Positions 1 to 7,470 of a stretch of 64,000 bases of DNA are shown piece after piece. The position numbers were made by a program, and so were the translations under genes. The stretch comes from JBBSNV01 sp964458605 (lineage in GTDB: Bacteria; Pseudomonadota; Alphaproteobacteria; Reyranellales; JAQSWP01), in the NCBI GenBank assembly GCA_964458605.1, contig CAYWLS010000018.1:26152-90151 (forward strand), written 5' to 3'. Below the pieces are notes generated by a model, which was not told where the DNA came from, did no database searches, and was given only the letters and a program-made list of their open reading frames with translations. Each line of letters begins with the position of its first letter. Within the stretch, counting starts at the first letter, position 1.

Positions 1-412
1 GCGCATTGCTGGCGCGGAACTCGGCCATGAACTCGTCGAGTTCCTTCCGCGCGATGGTGAACTCCAACCCGGCGTCGCCGTCGTTGAAATGGAAGCCCGT
101 GCCGGTGGCCGCCCAGGCCGCCGCGCCGTCGAACCGCATATGCAGCTTCTGCTTGGCGCCATTTTCGATGTGCCAGGAGCTGCCGCCCATCTGGATCGTG
201 AAAGTGTCGTCGCCGTCGTAGTACTTCACCGAAAAGTACTTGCCGGATTGCTGGGTCGAGACGCCGCAAACGCGCCGGCCGCTGCCGGTGGTGGTTCCGC
301 CGAAGGCCTCCCATTGTCCGACCCGCAACAGGCTGCGCGTGTCGGCGACGGCCGTCGCCGCCCACCAGCACAGCGCCAATGCCGCCAGGACCGTCCCCAA
401 TCGCGCCGTCAT
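1..412 (-). CDS. Secreted protein of unknown function, 3' end cut by window edge
   Basis: The frame opens at ATG 412 and runs off the left edge without a stop, giving about 137 residues. The N-terminus is a signal peptide (charged MTAR, a hydrophobic stretch, then AVADT), so an exported location is likely. The mature part contains VGQWEAFGG, a Cys in RRVCGVST, GKYFSVKYY and FRASNA. The same landmarks occur in the same order in the protein at 560-1075, so the two are tandem paralogues about 150 bp apart on one strand. I do not recognise the family with confidence. The pattern of Trp and Cys after a signal peptide is faintly like IalB-type proteins, but that is a guess. Confidence 0.75.
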   Translation of the reverse strand, partial: MTARLGTVLAALALCWWAATAVADTRSLLRVGQWEAFGGTTTGSGRRVCGVSTQQSGKYFSVKYYDGDDTFTIQMGGSSWHIENGAKQKLHMRFDGAAAWAATGTGFHFNDGDAGLEFTIARKELDEFMAEFRASNA

Positions 413-559
413 GCGTCCCTCCCCGTCGGACACGGGGCAAAATATCACAAGACGCGCCGGGCGACAGTCAGCCGCAGCGGCGCCGCGGGACGACGCCGAT
501 CCGGCAAAGACGCGGTGCCTGAAATCGGGCGGCCAGGCGTCGCCCGTCCGCCACGGCTG

Positions 560-1075
560 CTATTCCATGTCGAGGATGCAGCGCACGAAGACCTGGCTGA
601 CGGCGCTGGTGCCGGCCAGCGATACCCACCAGCCCGAGACGGCGCCGCCGTCGAATGCCACGCGCAAAGCGTTGCTGGCGCGGAACTCGCCCAGGAAGGC
701 GCGCAGCTGGTCCTTGGCCACGCTCAGTTCCAGCGCCGCCTGGCCATTGCTGAAATGGAAGCCGGTGCCGGTGGCGCGCCACGGCTGGTTGTTGTCGAAG
801 CGCATCGTCATGCGCTGCTTGGCGCCGTTGCCGATGCGCCAGCCATTGCTGCCGAGCTGGATGGTGAAAGTGGCGTCGCCGTAGAAATACTTGACCGAGA
901 AATACTTGCCTTCGCCGCTGGTCGACACGCCGCACATGCGCGTGCCGTTGGTGGCGGTGCCGCCATAGGCCTGCCAGTCGCCGACCTGGGCCAGAACGCG
1001 GACATTGGCCGATGCGGCGCCGGCCGCACAAAAGACTATCAACGCCGCGATCGCGGCGAGCGCTCGTAGTTTCAT
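560..1075 (-). CDS. Secreted protein of unknown function, tandem paralogue
   Basis: A 171-residue protein. The reading frame extends further upstream, but ATG 1075 is preferred because it begins a clean signal peptide (MKLRALAAIAALIVF, cleavage near ASA) and has an AGGGGG ribosome site just before it. Upstream codons would lie between this gene and the petABC terminator. The mature part shows VGDWQAYGG, MCGVST, GKYFSVKYF, GTGFHF and a second Cys near the C-terminus (VFVRC), which could pair with the first Cys in the periplasm. It precedes its paralogue at 1-412 and is probably cotranscribed with it. Function unknown; a weak resemblance to IalB-like proteins is not enough to name it. Confidence 0.8.
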   Translation of the reverse strand: MKLRALAAIAALIVFCAAGAASANVRVLAQVGDWQAYGGTATNGTRMCGVSTSGEGKYFSVKYFYGDATFTIQLGSNGWRIGNGAKQRMTMRFDNNQPWRATGTGFHFSNGQAALELSVAKDQLRAFLGEFRASNALRVAFDGGAVSGWWVSLAGTSAVSQVFVRCILDME

Positions 1076-1148
1076 GGTGTCCCCCTGCAAAGACGGGATC
1101 GAAAATAACAACGATCGATGCGACGGACCAGCATTGACGACAAGAAAA

Positions 1149-1172
1149 AAGGCCGCTCGATCGAGCGGCCTT
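1149..1172 (-). terminator. Intrinsic terminator of the petABC operon
   Basis: A perfect palindrome (core GGCCGCTCGATCGAGCGGCC, extended by AA/TT) is followed, read on the minus strand, by six T residues. It lies about 30 bp past the stop of the cytochrome c1 gene. This is a textbook rho-independent terminator and insulates the secreted-protein pair at 1-1075. Confidence 0.85.
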
Positions 1173-1200
1173 CCATCGTCCCTGAGAGTGTTGGCGGCGA

Positions 1201-2076
1201 TCAGTGCGCCACGCCGGCCCACACCTTGCGTTTTACCGCGTACATCAGGCCGCCCAGCGCCAGCAGGAACAGCACCACCTTCACGCCGGTGCGCTTGCGC
1301 TCTTCCATCTTGGGCTCGGCGGCCCAGGCCAGGAAGGTCACGACGTCATGCGCCATGTCCTCGACCTTGTTGGGGGCGCCGTCGGCGAAGGTCACCTTGC
1401 CGTCCTCGAGCGGCGGCGGCATGGCGATCTGGTGGCCCTTGAAATGGATGTTGAAGTACATCCCGTCGTTGAGCTTGAAGTCGGCCGCAAGGTCGAGCGC
1501 CTTGCGATCGGCCGGCGTCAGCTTGCTGAGGTCGCGGAAGCCGGTCAGCACGCCGTAGACGTAGTCGGGGCCGGTCTGGTGCAGCTTGCCGATGAACGAG
1601 CGGATCACCGGGATGCCGCCTTCGGGTTCGACGTCGCGCGCCTTGGTGATCAGCGACAGGTCGGGCGGATAGGCGCCGTTGTTGGCGGCGCGCGCCGCCT
1701 GCTCGTTGGGGAACGGGCTCTTGAACCGGTCGGACAGCTTGGCCGGACGGTCGAACATCTCGCCCTGGTCGTTGGGACCGTCCTGGACGGTGATGTCCTT
1801 GATCTGATCCTTGATCTGGTCGTCGGTCAGGCCGATATCGGCGAGGTTGCGGTAGGCCACCAGCGACAGCGCATGGCAGGCGGCGCAGACCTCCTTGTAT
1901 ACCTGGTAGCCGCGCTGCACCTCGGCGCGGTCGAAGGTGCCGAACGGCCCGTCGAACGACCAGTGTTGCGGCGGCGGTTCGGAGGACATCGCCTCGACCG
2001 CGGCATAGGCCGCCGTGCTCAGGCCGGCCAGCACCGCCACCGAAGCGGCGACACGCGAAAAGCGGAAACCAAACAT
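1201..2076 (-). CDS. petC: Cytochrome c1 of the bc1 complex
   Basis: A 291-residue haem protein of ubiquinol-cytochrome c reductase, which passes electrons from the Rieske centre to soluble cytochrome c on the periplasmic side. The sequence shows an N-terminal signal segment ending near AYA, the covalent haem motif CAACH around residue 54, the conserved block NGAYPPDLSLI, and a C-terminal membrane anchor (VKVVLFLLALGGLMYAV) followed by basic residues. Length and order are normal for alphaproteobacterial c1. It is the last gene of petA-petB-petC, 13 bp after petB, and is followed by the terminator at 1149-1172. Confidence 0.96.
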   Translation of the reverse strand: MFGFRFSRVAASVAVLAGLSTAAYAAVEAMSSEPPPQHWSFDGPFGTFDRAEVQRGYQVYKEVCAACHALSLVAYRNLADIGLTDDQIKDQIKDITVQDGPNDQGEMFDRPAKLSDRFKSPFPNEQAARAANNGAYPPDLSLITKARDVEPEGGIPVIRSFIGKLHQTGPDYVYGVLTGFRDLSKLTPADRKALDLAADFKLNDGMYFNIHFKGHQIAMPPPLEDGKVTFADGAPNKVEDMAHDVVTFLAWAAEPKMEERKRTGVKVVLFLLALGGLMYAVKRKVWAGVAH

Positions 2077-2089
2077 CGCGCGTCCCCCT

Positions 2090-3343
2090 TTATTCCGCTG
2101 CCGCCGGCGCGTGGCCGGACTTCTTGAGCACTGCCTCGGCGATGCTGTTGGGCAGCGGCAAGGGCGTCTCGATCTTGCTGAGCAGCGGCAGCAGGATCAC
2201 GAAGTGGAAGAAGTAGTAGAGCGTGGCGATGCGGCCCAGCCACACCAGGAAGCCTTCCGGCGGGTTGGCGCCGACATAGCCCAGCACGAACACGTCGACG
2301 ATCAGGAACCAGAAGGTCACCTTGAAGATCGGCCGGAACGCGCCCGAACGCACCTTGGAGCGGTCGAGCCAGGGCAGCAGGAACAGCACGCCGATCGCCG
2401 CGAACATCGCCAGCACGCCGATCAGCTTGTTCGGGATCGAGCGCAGGATGGCGTAGAACGGCAGGAAGTACCATTCCGGCACGATATGCTCGGGCGTCGA
2501 CAGCGGATTGGCCACCACGTAGTTGACCGGCTCGCCGAAGAAATTCGGCGCGAAGAACACGAACACGCAGAAGATCAGCAGGAAGACCGTCAGGCCGAAA
2601 CCGTCCTTCATCGTGTAGTAGGGATGGAACGGCAGCGTGTCCTGCGGACCCTTGGGATCGATGCCGGTCGGGTTGTTGGAGCCGTGCACGTGCAGCGCGA
2701 CGACGTGCAGGCCGACCACGCCGACGATCACGAACGGCAGCAGGTAGTGCAGCGAGAAGAAGCGGTTGAGCGTGGGATTGTCGACCGAGAAGCCGCCCCA
2801 CAGCCAGGTCACGATGTGATCGCCGACCCAGGGAATGGCCGAGAACAGGTTGGTGATGACGGTGGCGCCCCAGAAGCTCATCTGGCCCCACGGCAGCACG
2901 TAGCCCATGAAGGCGGTGGCCATCATCAGCAGGAAGATCACCACGCCCAGGATCCACAGCAGTTCGCGCGGCGCCTTGAACGAGCCGTAATACATGCCGC
3001 GGAAGATGTGGACGTAGACGGCGATGAAGAAGAACGACGCGCCGTTCATGTGCATGTAGCGCAGCAGCCAGCCGAAGTTCACGTCGCGCATGATGCGCTC
3101 GACCGAGTTGAACGCGTAGTCGACATGGGGCGTGTAGTTCATGGCCAGCGTGATGCCGGTCACGATCATCAGCACCAGCATGACGGTGGCGATGGCGCCG
3201 AAGTTCCAGAAGTAGTTGAAATTCCGGGGCGTCGGAAAGGTGTGATATTCCTTCTCCAGGTAGGAGAAGATCGGCAGCCGGTAGTCGATCCACTTGATGA
3301 TCGGGTTGGTGAAACCGCTCGGCTGATTGTGTGAAGCGCTCAT
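2090..3343 (-). CDS. petB: Cytochrome b of the bc1 complex
   Basis: A 417-residue membrane protein carrying the two b haems and both quinone sites of complex III. It has the expected chain of hydrophobic helices, paired His in the second and fourth helices (for example HMNGASFF and HIFRGMYYG), and the Qo-site signature PEWYFLPFY near residue 275. Its length is that of the full bacterial protein with the C-terminal domain, not a split b6 type. It lies between petA (22 bp upstream) and petC (13 bp downstream) on the same strand, so the three subunits are made together. Confidence 0.97.
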   Translation of the reverse strand: MSASHNQPSGFTNPIIKWIDYRLPIFSYLEKEYHTFPTPRNFNYFWNFGAIATVMLVLMIVTGITLAMNYTPHVDYAFNSVERIMRDVNFGWLLRYMHMNGASFFFIAVYVHIFRGMYYGSFKAPRELLWILGVVIFLLMMATAFMGYVLPWGQMSFWGATVITNLFSAIPWVGDHIVTWLWGGFSVDNPTLNRFFSLHYLLPFVIVGVVGLHVVALHVHGSNNPTGIDPKGPQDTLPFHPYYTMKDGFGLTVFLLIFCVFVFFAPNFFGEPVNYVVANPLSTPEHIVPEWYFLPFYAILRSIPNKLIGVLAMFAAIGVLFLLPWLDRSKVRSGAFRPIFKVTFWFLIVDVFVLGYVGANPPEGFLVWLGRIATLYYFFHFVILLPLLSKIETPLPLPNSIAEAVLKKSGHAPAAAE

Positions 3344-3365
3344 TATTGTCGTCTCCCGCCCTGGC

Positions 3366-3935
3366 TCAGCCGATGCGCACGACTTTGTCGCTGGTGAAGG
3401 TATAGGTCGGCACCGCCAGGTTGCGCGGCGCGGGTCCCTTGCGGATGCGGCCGGACGTGTCGTACTGCGACCCGTGGCACGGGCAGAACCAGCCGCCGAA
3501 TTCGCCGCGCGGATCGCCCGGCTTCTGTCCCAGCGGCACGCAGCCCAGATGGGTGCAGATGCCGACCACGATCAGCATGTCGGCATGGCCCTTCTTGACG
3601 CGATCCTGGTCGGCCTGCGGATCGGGCAGGTCCGACAGCGGCACCGATTCGGCCGCCTTGATCTCCTCCGGCGTGCGGTGGCGCACGAACACCGGCTTGC
3701 CCTGCCACTTCACGGTGATCGCCTGGCCCACCGCCACGCCGCCGATATTCACCTCGACGGTGGCCAGCGCCAGGGTGTCGGAAGCCGGGTTCATCTGGTC
3801 GATGAACGGCCACGCCACGGCGGCCACGCCCAGACCGGCAACGGCGCCGCTGGCGACGTAGAGGAAATCGCGGCGCGAAACATCGGCGCCGTGGCCGACC
3901 GTTGGATCGGCAGGTGGCGATTTCGGTGAAGCCAT
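3366..3935 (-). CDS. petA: Rieske iron-sulfur subunit of the bc1 complex
   Basis: A 189-residue protein holding the 2Fe-2S centre that takes electrons from ubiquinol. The start at ATG 3935 gives a short N-tail followed by the Tat-like SRRDFLYVASGAVAGLG membrane anchor. The open frame continues upstream for over 100 codons, but that part is low-complexity and not homologous. The two Rieske boxes are present: CTHLGC and CPCHGS, with the disulfide Cys in each. It is the first gene of petABC. The upstream 230 bp to trmL should hold divergent promoters. Confidence 0.96.
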   Translation of the reverse strand: MASPKSPPADPTVGHGADVSRRDFLYVASGAVAGLGVAAVAWPFIDQMNPASDTLALATVEVNIGGVAVGQAITVKWQGKPVFVRHRTPEEIKAAESVPLSDLPDPQADQDRVKKGHADMLIVVGICTHLGCVPLGQKPGDPRGEFGGWFCPCHGSQYDTSGRIRKGPAPRNLAVPTYTFTSDKVVRIG

Positions 3936-4167
3936 GTTCTGTCCCTCTGTGCGCGCAGGCGGCAAAAGCCGGAAAACGACCGGCCAACCCGCGCACGATC
4001 CCCTGTGACAAGTTGCCGCACTATAAGGATAAATTACCCCCGCGCGGCCCCCAATTGATGGCCGGGTATAGTCGAAAAAGTCGTTTGTGAATAGTGCGAT
4101 GCGATGTCGCTGGCGCGGCTTGCGGGCGGGAGTGCGGGGGCTCCTCCTTGCGATGCTACAAGGGGTT

Positions 4168-4623
4168 ATGCGTCTTGCCCTGTACCAGCCGGATATCCCC
4201 CAGAACACCGGCACGCTGCTGCGGCTGGCGGCCTGTCTCGACGTGGCGGTCGACCTGATCGAGCCCTGCGGCTTTCCCTTCGACGACCGGCGCCTGCGGC
4301 GTGCCGGCATGGACTACCTGGCGGGGGTCGATCTTCGCCGCCACAGCTCCTGGCAGGCCTATCTGGCGGCGCGCGGCGCGGGCCGGCTGGTGCTGCTCAC
4401 CACCGCCGGCGACACGCCCCTGCCCCAGGCCGGCTTTCGCCGCGACGACACCTTGCTGCTGGGTCGCGAAAGCGCGGGCGTACCGCCGGAGGTCCACGCG
4501 CGGGCCGATCTGCGGCTGCGCATCCCGCTGAAAGCCGGCTTGCGCTCGCTCAATGTTGCGCTGGCGGCCGCCATGGTATTGAGCGAGGCGTTGCGTCAGA
4601 CCGGGAGTTTTCCAGCATCATGA
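4168..4623 (+). CDS. trmL: tRNA (cytidine/uridine-34 2'-O)-methyltransferase TrmL
   Basis: A 151-residue SPOUT methyltransferase that modifies the wobble base of leucine tRNAs with S-adenosylmethionine. It begins MRLALYQPDIPQNTGTLLRLA, which is the standard TrmL N-terminus, so ATG 4168 (with AAGGGG close before it) is chosen over in-frame starts from 4087. The C-terminal knot has LLLGRESAGVP and SLNVALAAAM, the cofactor-binding loops of the family. The TGA stop overlaps the ATG of hemF (ATGA), which points to coupled translation. Confidence 0.93.
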   Translation: MRLALYQPDIPQNTGTLLRLAACLDVAVDLIEPCGFPFDDRRLRRAGMDYLAGVDLRRHSSWQAYLAARGAGRLVLLTTAGDTPLPQAGFRRDDTLLLGRESAGVPPEVHARADLRLRIPLKAGLRSLNVALAAAMVLSEALRQTGSFPAS

Positions 4624-5504
4624 CCGCCACCGCACAGCGCCTCGCACCGGGCGCCGACACGATCGAGCAGCGCAAGCAGGCGACCGCCGCCTGGTTCCGC
4701 GCCTTGCGCGACCGTATCTGCGCCGCCTTCGAGCAGCTGGAGGACGAGCTGACCGGCACGCATGCCGACATGGCTGCGGGACGCTTCGTGCGCACCGACT
4801 GGCTGCGCGAGGAAGGCAAGGGCGGCGGCGGCACCATGGCGGTGATGCGCGGCCGCGTGTTCGAGAAGGTCGGCGTCAACGTCTCCACCGTGCATGGCGA
4901 GTTTTCGCCGCAATTCCGCAAGGAAATCCCCGGCGCCGAGCAGGATCCGCGCTTCTGGGCATCCGGCATCTCGCTGGTGGCGCATATGCGCTCGCCCAAG
5001 GTGCCGGCGGTGCATATGAACACCCGCTTCATCGTCACCGGCAGAAGCTGGTTCGGCGGCGGCGCCGATCTGACGCCGATGGTGCCCGACGCCGCCGACA
5101 CGGCCACGTTCCATGCCGCCATGAAAGCCGCCTGCGACGCCACCGACCCGGCCTATTACGGAAAATTCAAGAAGTGGTGCGACGAATATTTCTACCTGCC
5201 GCACCGCCAGGAGCCGCGCGGCGTGGGCGGCATCTTCTACGACTACGTCGAAGGCGAATTCGACCGCCACTTCGCCTTCACCAAGGCGGTCGGCGAGGCT
5301 TTCCTCGACGTCTATCCTCGCATCGTGCGTCGCCACCTCGACGAGCCCTGGACGCAAGCCGATCGCGAGCACCAGCTGCGTCGGCGCGGCCGCTACGCGG
5401 AGTTCAACCTGATCTACGACCGCGGCACGCGCTTTGGCCTGATGACCGGCGGCAACACCGAGGCCATCCTGATGTCGCTGCCGCCCGAGGTGACGTGGCC
5501 CTGA
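4620..5504 (+). CDS. hemF: Oxygen-dependent coproporphyrinogen III oxidase
   Basis: A 294-residue cytoplasmic enzyme that converts coproporphyrinogen III to protoporphyrinogen IX using O2. The start at 4620 overlaps the trmL stop by four bases. Family blocks are clear: GRVFEKVGVNVS near residue 78, VHMNTRF, WFGGGADLTP near 140, HRQEPRGVGGIFYDY near 200 and the C-terminal NLIYDRGTRFGL. Length is normal. A haem gene next to the bc1 operon is common in alphaproteobacteria, although here it is transcribed away from petABC. Confidence 0.97.
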   Translation: MTATAQRLAPGADTIEQRKQATAAWFRALRDRICAAFEQLEDELTGTHADMAAGRFVRTDWLREEGKGGGGTMAVMRGRVFEKVGVNVSTVHGEFSPQFRKEIPGAEQDPRFWASGISLVAHMRSPKVPAVHMNTRFIVTGRSWFGGGADLTPMVPDAADTATFHAAMKAACDATDPAYYGKFKKWCDEYFYLPHRQEPRGVGGIFYDYVEGEFDRHFAFTKAVGEAFLDVYPRIVRRHLDEPWTQADREHQLRRRGRYAEFNLIYDRGTRFGLMTGGNTEAILMSLPPEVTWP

Positions 5505-5595
5505 ACCCGTCGCGGGCGTCGCGCCGATGCGTCGCCGCCATGGCGGTCCCGACCCGGCCTCGCTACACTCCGCCCATCAATGGGGGAGAGTTTTC

Positions 5596-6141
5596 GTGGC
5601 GATATGGCGCTGGATGGCGGCGGTGGCGATCTGCGTTGCCGGCTTGGCGATGGGCACGGCGCAGGGGGCGGATGCCCGGATCGGCGCCTTTGCCGGCAGC
5701 TATCAGGGTAGCGGCGTGGCCGACGGCCGCGACAGCATCTATTTCACGATCACCGCGCGCGATCTCGACGTCACGATCAAGCCCAACGGCGCCGGCTTCG
5801 AGATCTCCTGGACCACCGTGATCCACAATGGCGGGCCTTCGAGCCGGCCGCAGCGCAAGAGCGAGAAGGTCGAGTTCGTCGCGGCCGACCCCAAGAAGTC
5901 CAACATCTTCCGCGCCGCCACGCCCGGCGATCCGATGGCCGGGCAGCCCTATTACTGGGCGCGCATCGCCGGCCAGACCCTGATCGTCTATGCGCTGAGC
6001 GTGGCGCCCAATGGCGGCTACGACCTGTCGAGCTGGTCGCGCACCCTGACACCCGCGGGCATGGAACTGGTGTTCCGCCGCCAGCGCGACGGCGAAGGCA
6101 CGCGGGTGGTCAAGGGCAAGCTGGCCAAGCTCGGCCAATGA
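5596..6141 (+). CDS. Exported protein of unknown function, first of a tandem pair
   Basis: A 181-residue protein. I place the start at GTG 5596 because GGGGGAGAG sits five bases before it and the product then opens with a signal peptide (IWRWMAAVAICVAGLAMG, cleavage near AQGADA). Starting at 5527 would put an arginine-rich tail in front of it. The mature part shows GSYQGSG, ITARDLDVTI and a C-terminal GTRVVKGKLAKL. The next gene (6295-6840) has matching blocks (GSFSGTG, KARDFDVAI, ARVVKGTMSRV), so they are tandem paralogues. No known domain recognised; a lipocalin-like beta fold is possible but only inferred from the alternating pattern. Confidence 0.8.
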   Translation: MAIWRWMAAVAICVAGLAMGTAQGADARIGAFAGSYQGSGVADGRDSIYFTITARDLDVTIKPNGAGFEISWTTVIHNGGPSSRPQRKSEKVEFVAADPKKSNIFRAATPGDPMAGQPYYWARIAGQTLIVYALSVAPNGGYDLSSWSRTLTPAGMELVFRRQRDGEGTRVVKGKLAKLGQ

Positions 6142-6170
6142 TGTCGCCCGTACAATGACGTCGCCCGTAT
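6137..6170 (+). repeat. 17-bp tandem repeat, two copies
   Basis: AATGATGTCGCCCGTAC is followed directly by AATGACGTCGCCCGTAT (two differences). The first copy contains the stop codon of the preceding gene. Probably a local slippage duplication. Confidence 0.6.
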
Positions 6171-6294
6171 AATGCCGCCGCTTGCTTCCACCGGAGCCGC
6201 GATAATCGTATCTTGAGGCGACGGTATCGGCACGTGCCGGCGGCCGTCCGCGACCAAGTCGCCGCTCAATCCATCACGTCGAGGGGAATGTCGA

Positions 6295-6840
6295 ATGCGT
6301 AAGCTTGTCTGCCTGGTTGCCGCCGCCCTGCTGTTCGCCGCGCCCGCCTGGGCCGCCGGCGCGCTGCCCAAGGGCTTCTATGGCTCGTTTTCCGGCACCG
6401 GCCTGTCCGAGACCCAGCCCAACGGCAAGGTGACGAAGGTCAAGGCGCGCGACTTCGACGTCGCCATCGCCCCGCATGGCGATGGCTTCACGATGACCTG
6501 GAACACCACCGAGTACACGATCCGCCCGTTCAACTCGAGCATGGAGAAGGACAAGGCGGTCATCAACTTCCTGCCGACCAGCCGGCCCGGCGTATTCAAG
6601 ACCGACCTGGTCGCCGACGTGACCGCGGGCGAGCCGGTGTACTGGGCGATCCTGCAGGGCAACGCATTGATGGTCTATCGCCTGGTGACCACCGAGAAGG
6701 GCAAGTTCGAAATCGCGGTGTGGACCCGCACCCTGATCAAGGGCGACAAGATCCAGCTCGAGTTCCACCGGTACGGCACCGCCTCCGCAGCGCGCGTCGT
6801 CAAGGGCACGATGAGCCGCGTGCCCGACACGCAGCGCTAG
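6295..6840 (+). CDS. Exported protein of unknown function, second of a tandem pair
   Basis: A 181-residue protein, the same length as its neighbour at 5596-6141. A clear signal peptide (MRKLVCLVAAALLFAAPAWA) precedes a mature domain with GSFSGTGLSE, KARDFDVAIAP, a central YWAILQG and a C-terminal FHRYGTASAARVVKG. GAGGGGAATG lies just upstream as a ribosome site. The TAG stop falls inside the first bases of the nested palindrome at 6838-6975. Function unknown; probable periplasmic protein kept as a duplicated pair. Confidence 0.82.
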   Translation: MRKLVCLVAAALLFAAPAWAAGALPKGFYGSFSGTGLSETQPNGKVTKVKARDFDVAIAPHGDGFTMTWNTTEYTIRPFNSSMEKDKAVINFLPTSRPGVFKTDLVADVTAGEPVYWAILQGNALMVYRLVTTEKGKFEIAVWTRTLIKGDKIQLEFHRYGTASAARVVKGTMSRVPDTQR

Positions 6841-6975
6841 AGCGGATCGCGATCGGATGGAAGCGCGGCAACGCTTCCCATCCGATCGTGTGAATCCGCT
6901 CTATTCCTCAACTGTAGAGCAAATTCACACCTTTTGACGGAATCCGAACGGTTCCGTCAAAAGGTGATCTGCGCT
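6838..6975. repeat. Two-part nested palindrome, copy 1 of a dispersed family
   Basis: Part one: outer arms AGAGCGGAT (6839-6847) and ATCCGCTCT (6894-6902) enclose an inner stem of 16/17 bases (6850-6865 with 6872-6888, one bulge). Part two: TAGAGCAAAT (6915-6924) and a degenerate mate (6967-6975) enclose a perfect 15-bp inverted repeat (6928-6942 with 6952-6966). The same two-part plan recurs at 22407-22544. It could act as a terminator of the upstream gene, but it has the form of a mobile or REP-like palindromic element. Confidence 0.8.
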
Positions 6976-7008
6976 GGGACAAAACGCCCGCACCGGCCGC
7001 TCTTCATC

Positions 7009-7470
7009 TCAGCGGACGGAGCGGGATGAGGCAGTATCGGCGCCGGCCGCAGCTGGCGCCGATGCCGGCGCCGGTTTCGGCTTCGGCGCCAGCCTGGCCA
7101 TCGCCAGCGGTGCGATGAGCTGGGCCAGCGGCACCATGGCGAACCAGTAACCTTCCCACAGCGCATAGTGCACGGTGGCCAGCCGCCAGCTATGGCCCAG
7201 CGCCAGCCGCGCCAGCAGCACATCGGCCATCGCCGTCGACACCGCCCACAGCACGCCGACCGCCAGCAGCGCCGCCGTGTCGCGCTGCGGCGAGCGGCGG
7301 CAATAGGTCCAGGCGCACAGCGCGATATAGGGCAGCGGCACCAGCGCCCCGTACAGCTCCGCCATCAGCGGGCCGCCGGCGCCGGCGATCAGCGTGTCGC
7401 CGATGGCGTTATTGGCCACGATCAGCGCCATCATCGACAACCACAGCAGCAGCGCGGCCAACAGATTCAT
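7009..7470 (-). CDS. Small four-helix membrane protein of unknown function
   Basis: A 153-residue protein starting at ATG 7470, four bases inside the end of the CCA-enzyme gene (ATGA overlap), so it is probably translated with it. Four hydrophobic segments are visible (starting with LLAALLLWLSMMALIVANNAIG and ending near WFAMVPLAQLIAPLAMARL). The tail is rich in Ala and Pro (KPKPAPASAPAAAG). No family recognised. Confidence 0.75.
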   Translation of the reverse strand: MNLLAALLLWLSMMALIVANNAIGDTLIAGAGGPLMAELYGALVPLPYIALCAWTYCRRSPQRDTAALLAVGVLWAVSTAMADVLLARLALGHSWRLATVHYALWEGYWFAMVPLAQLIAPLAMARLAPKPKPAPASAPAAAGADTASSRSVR

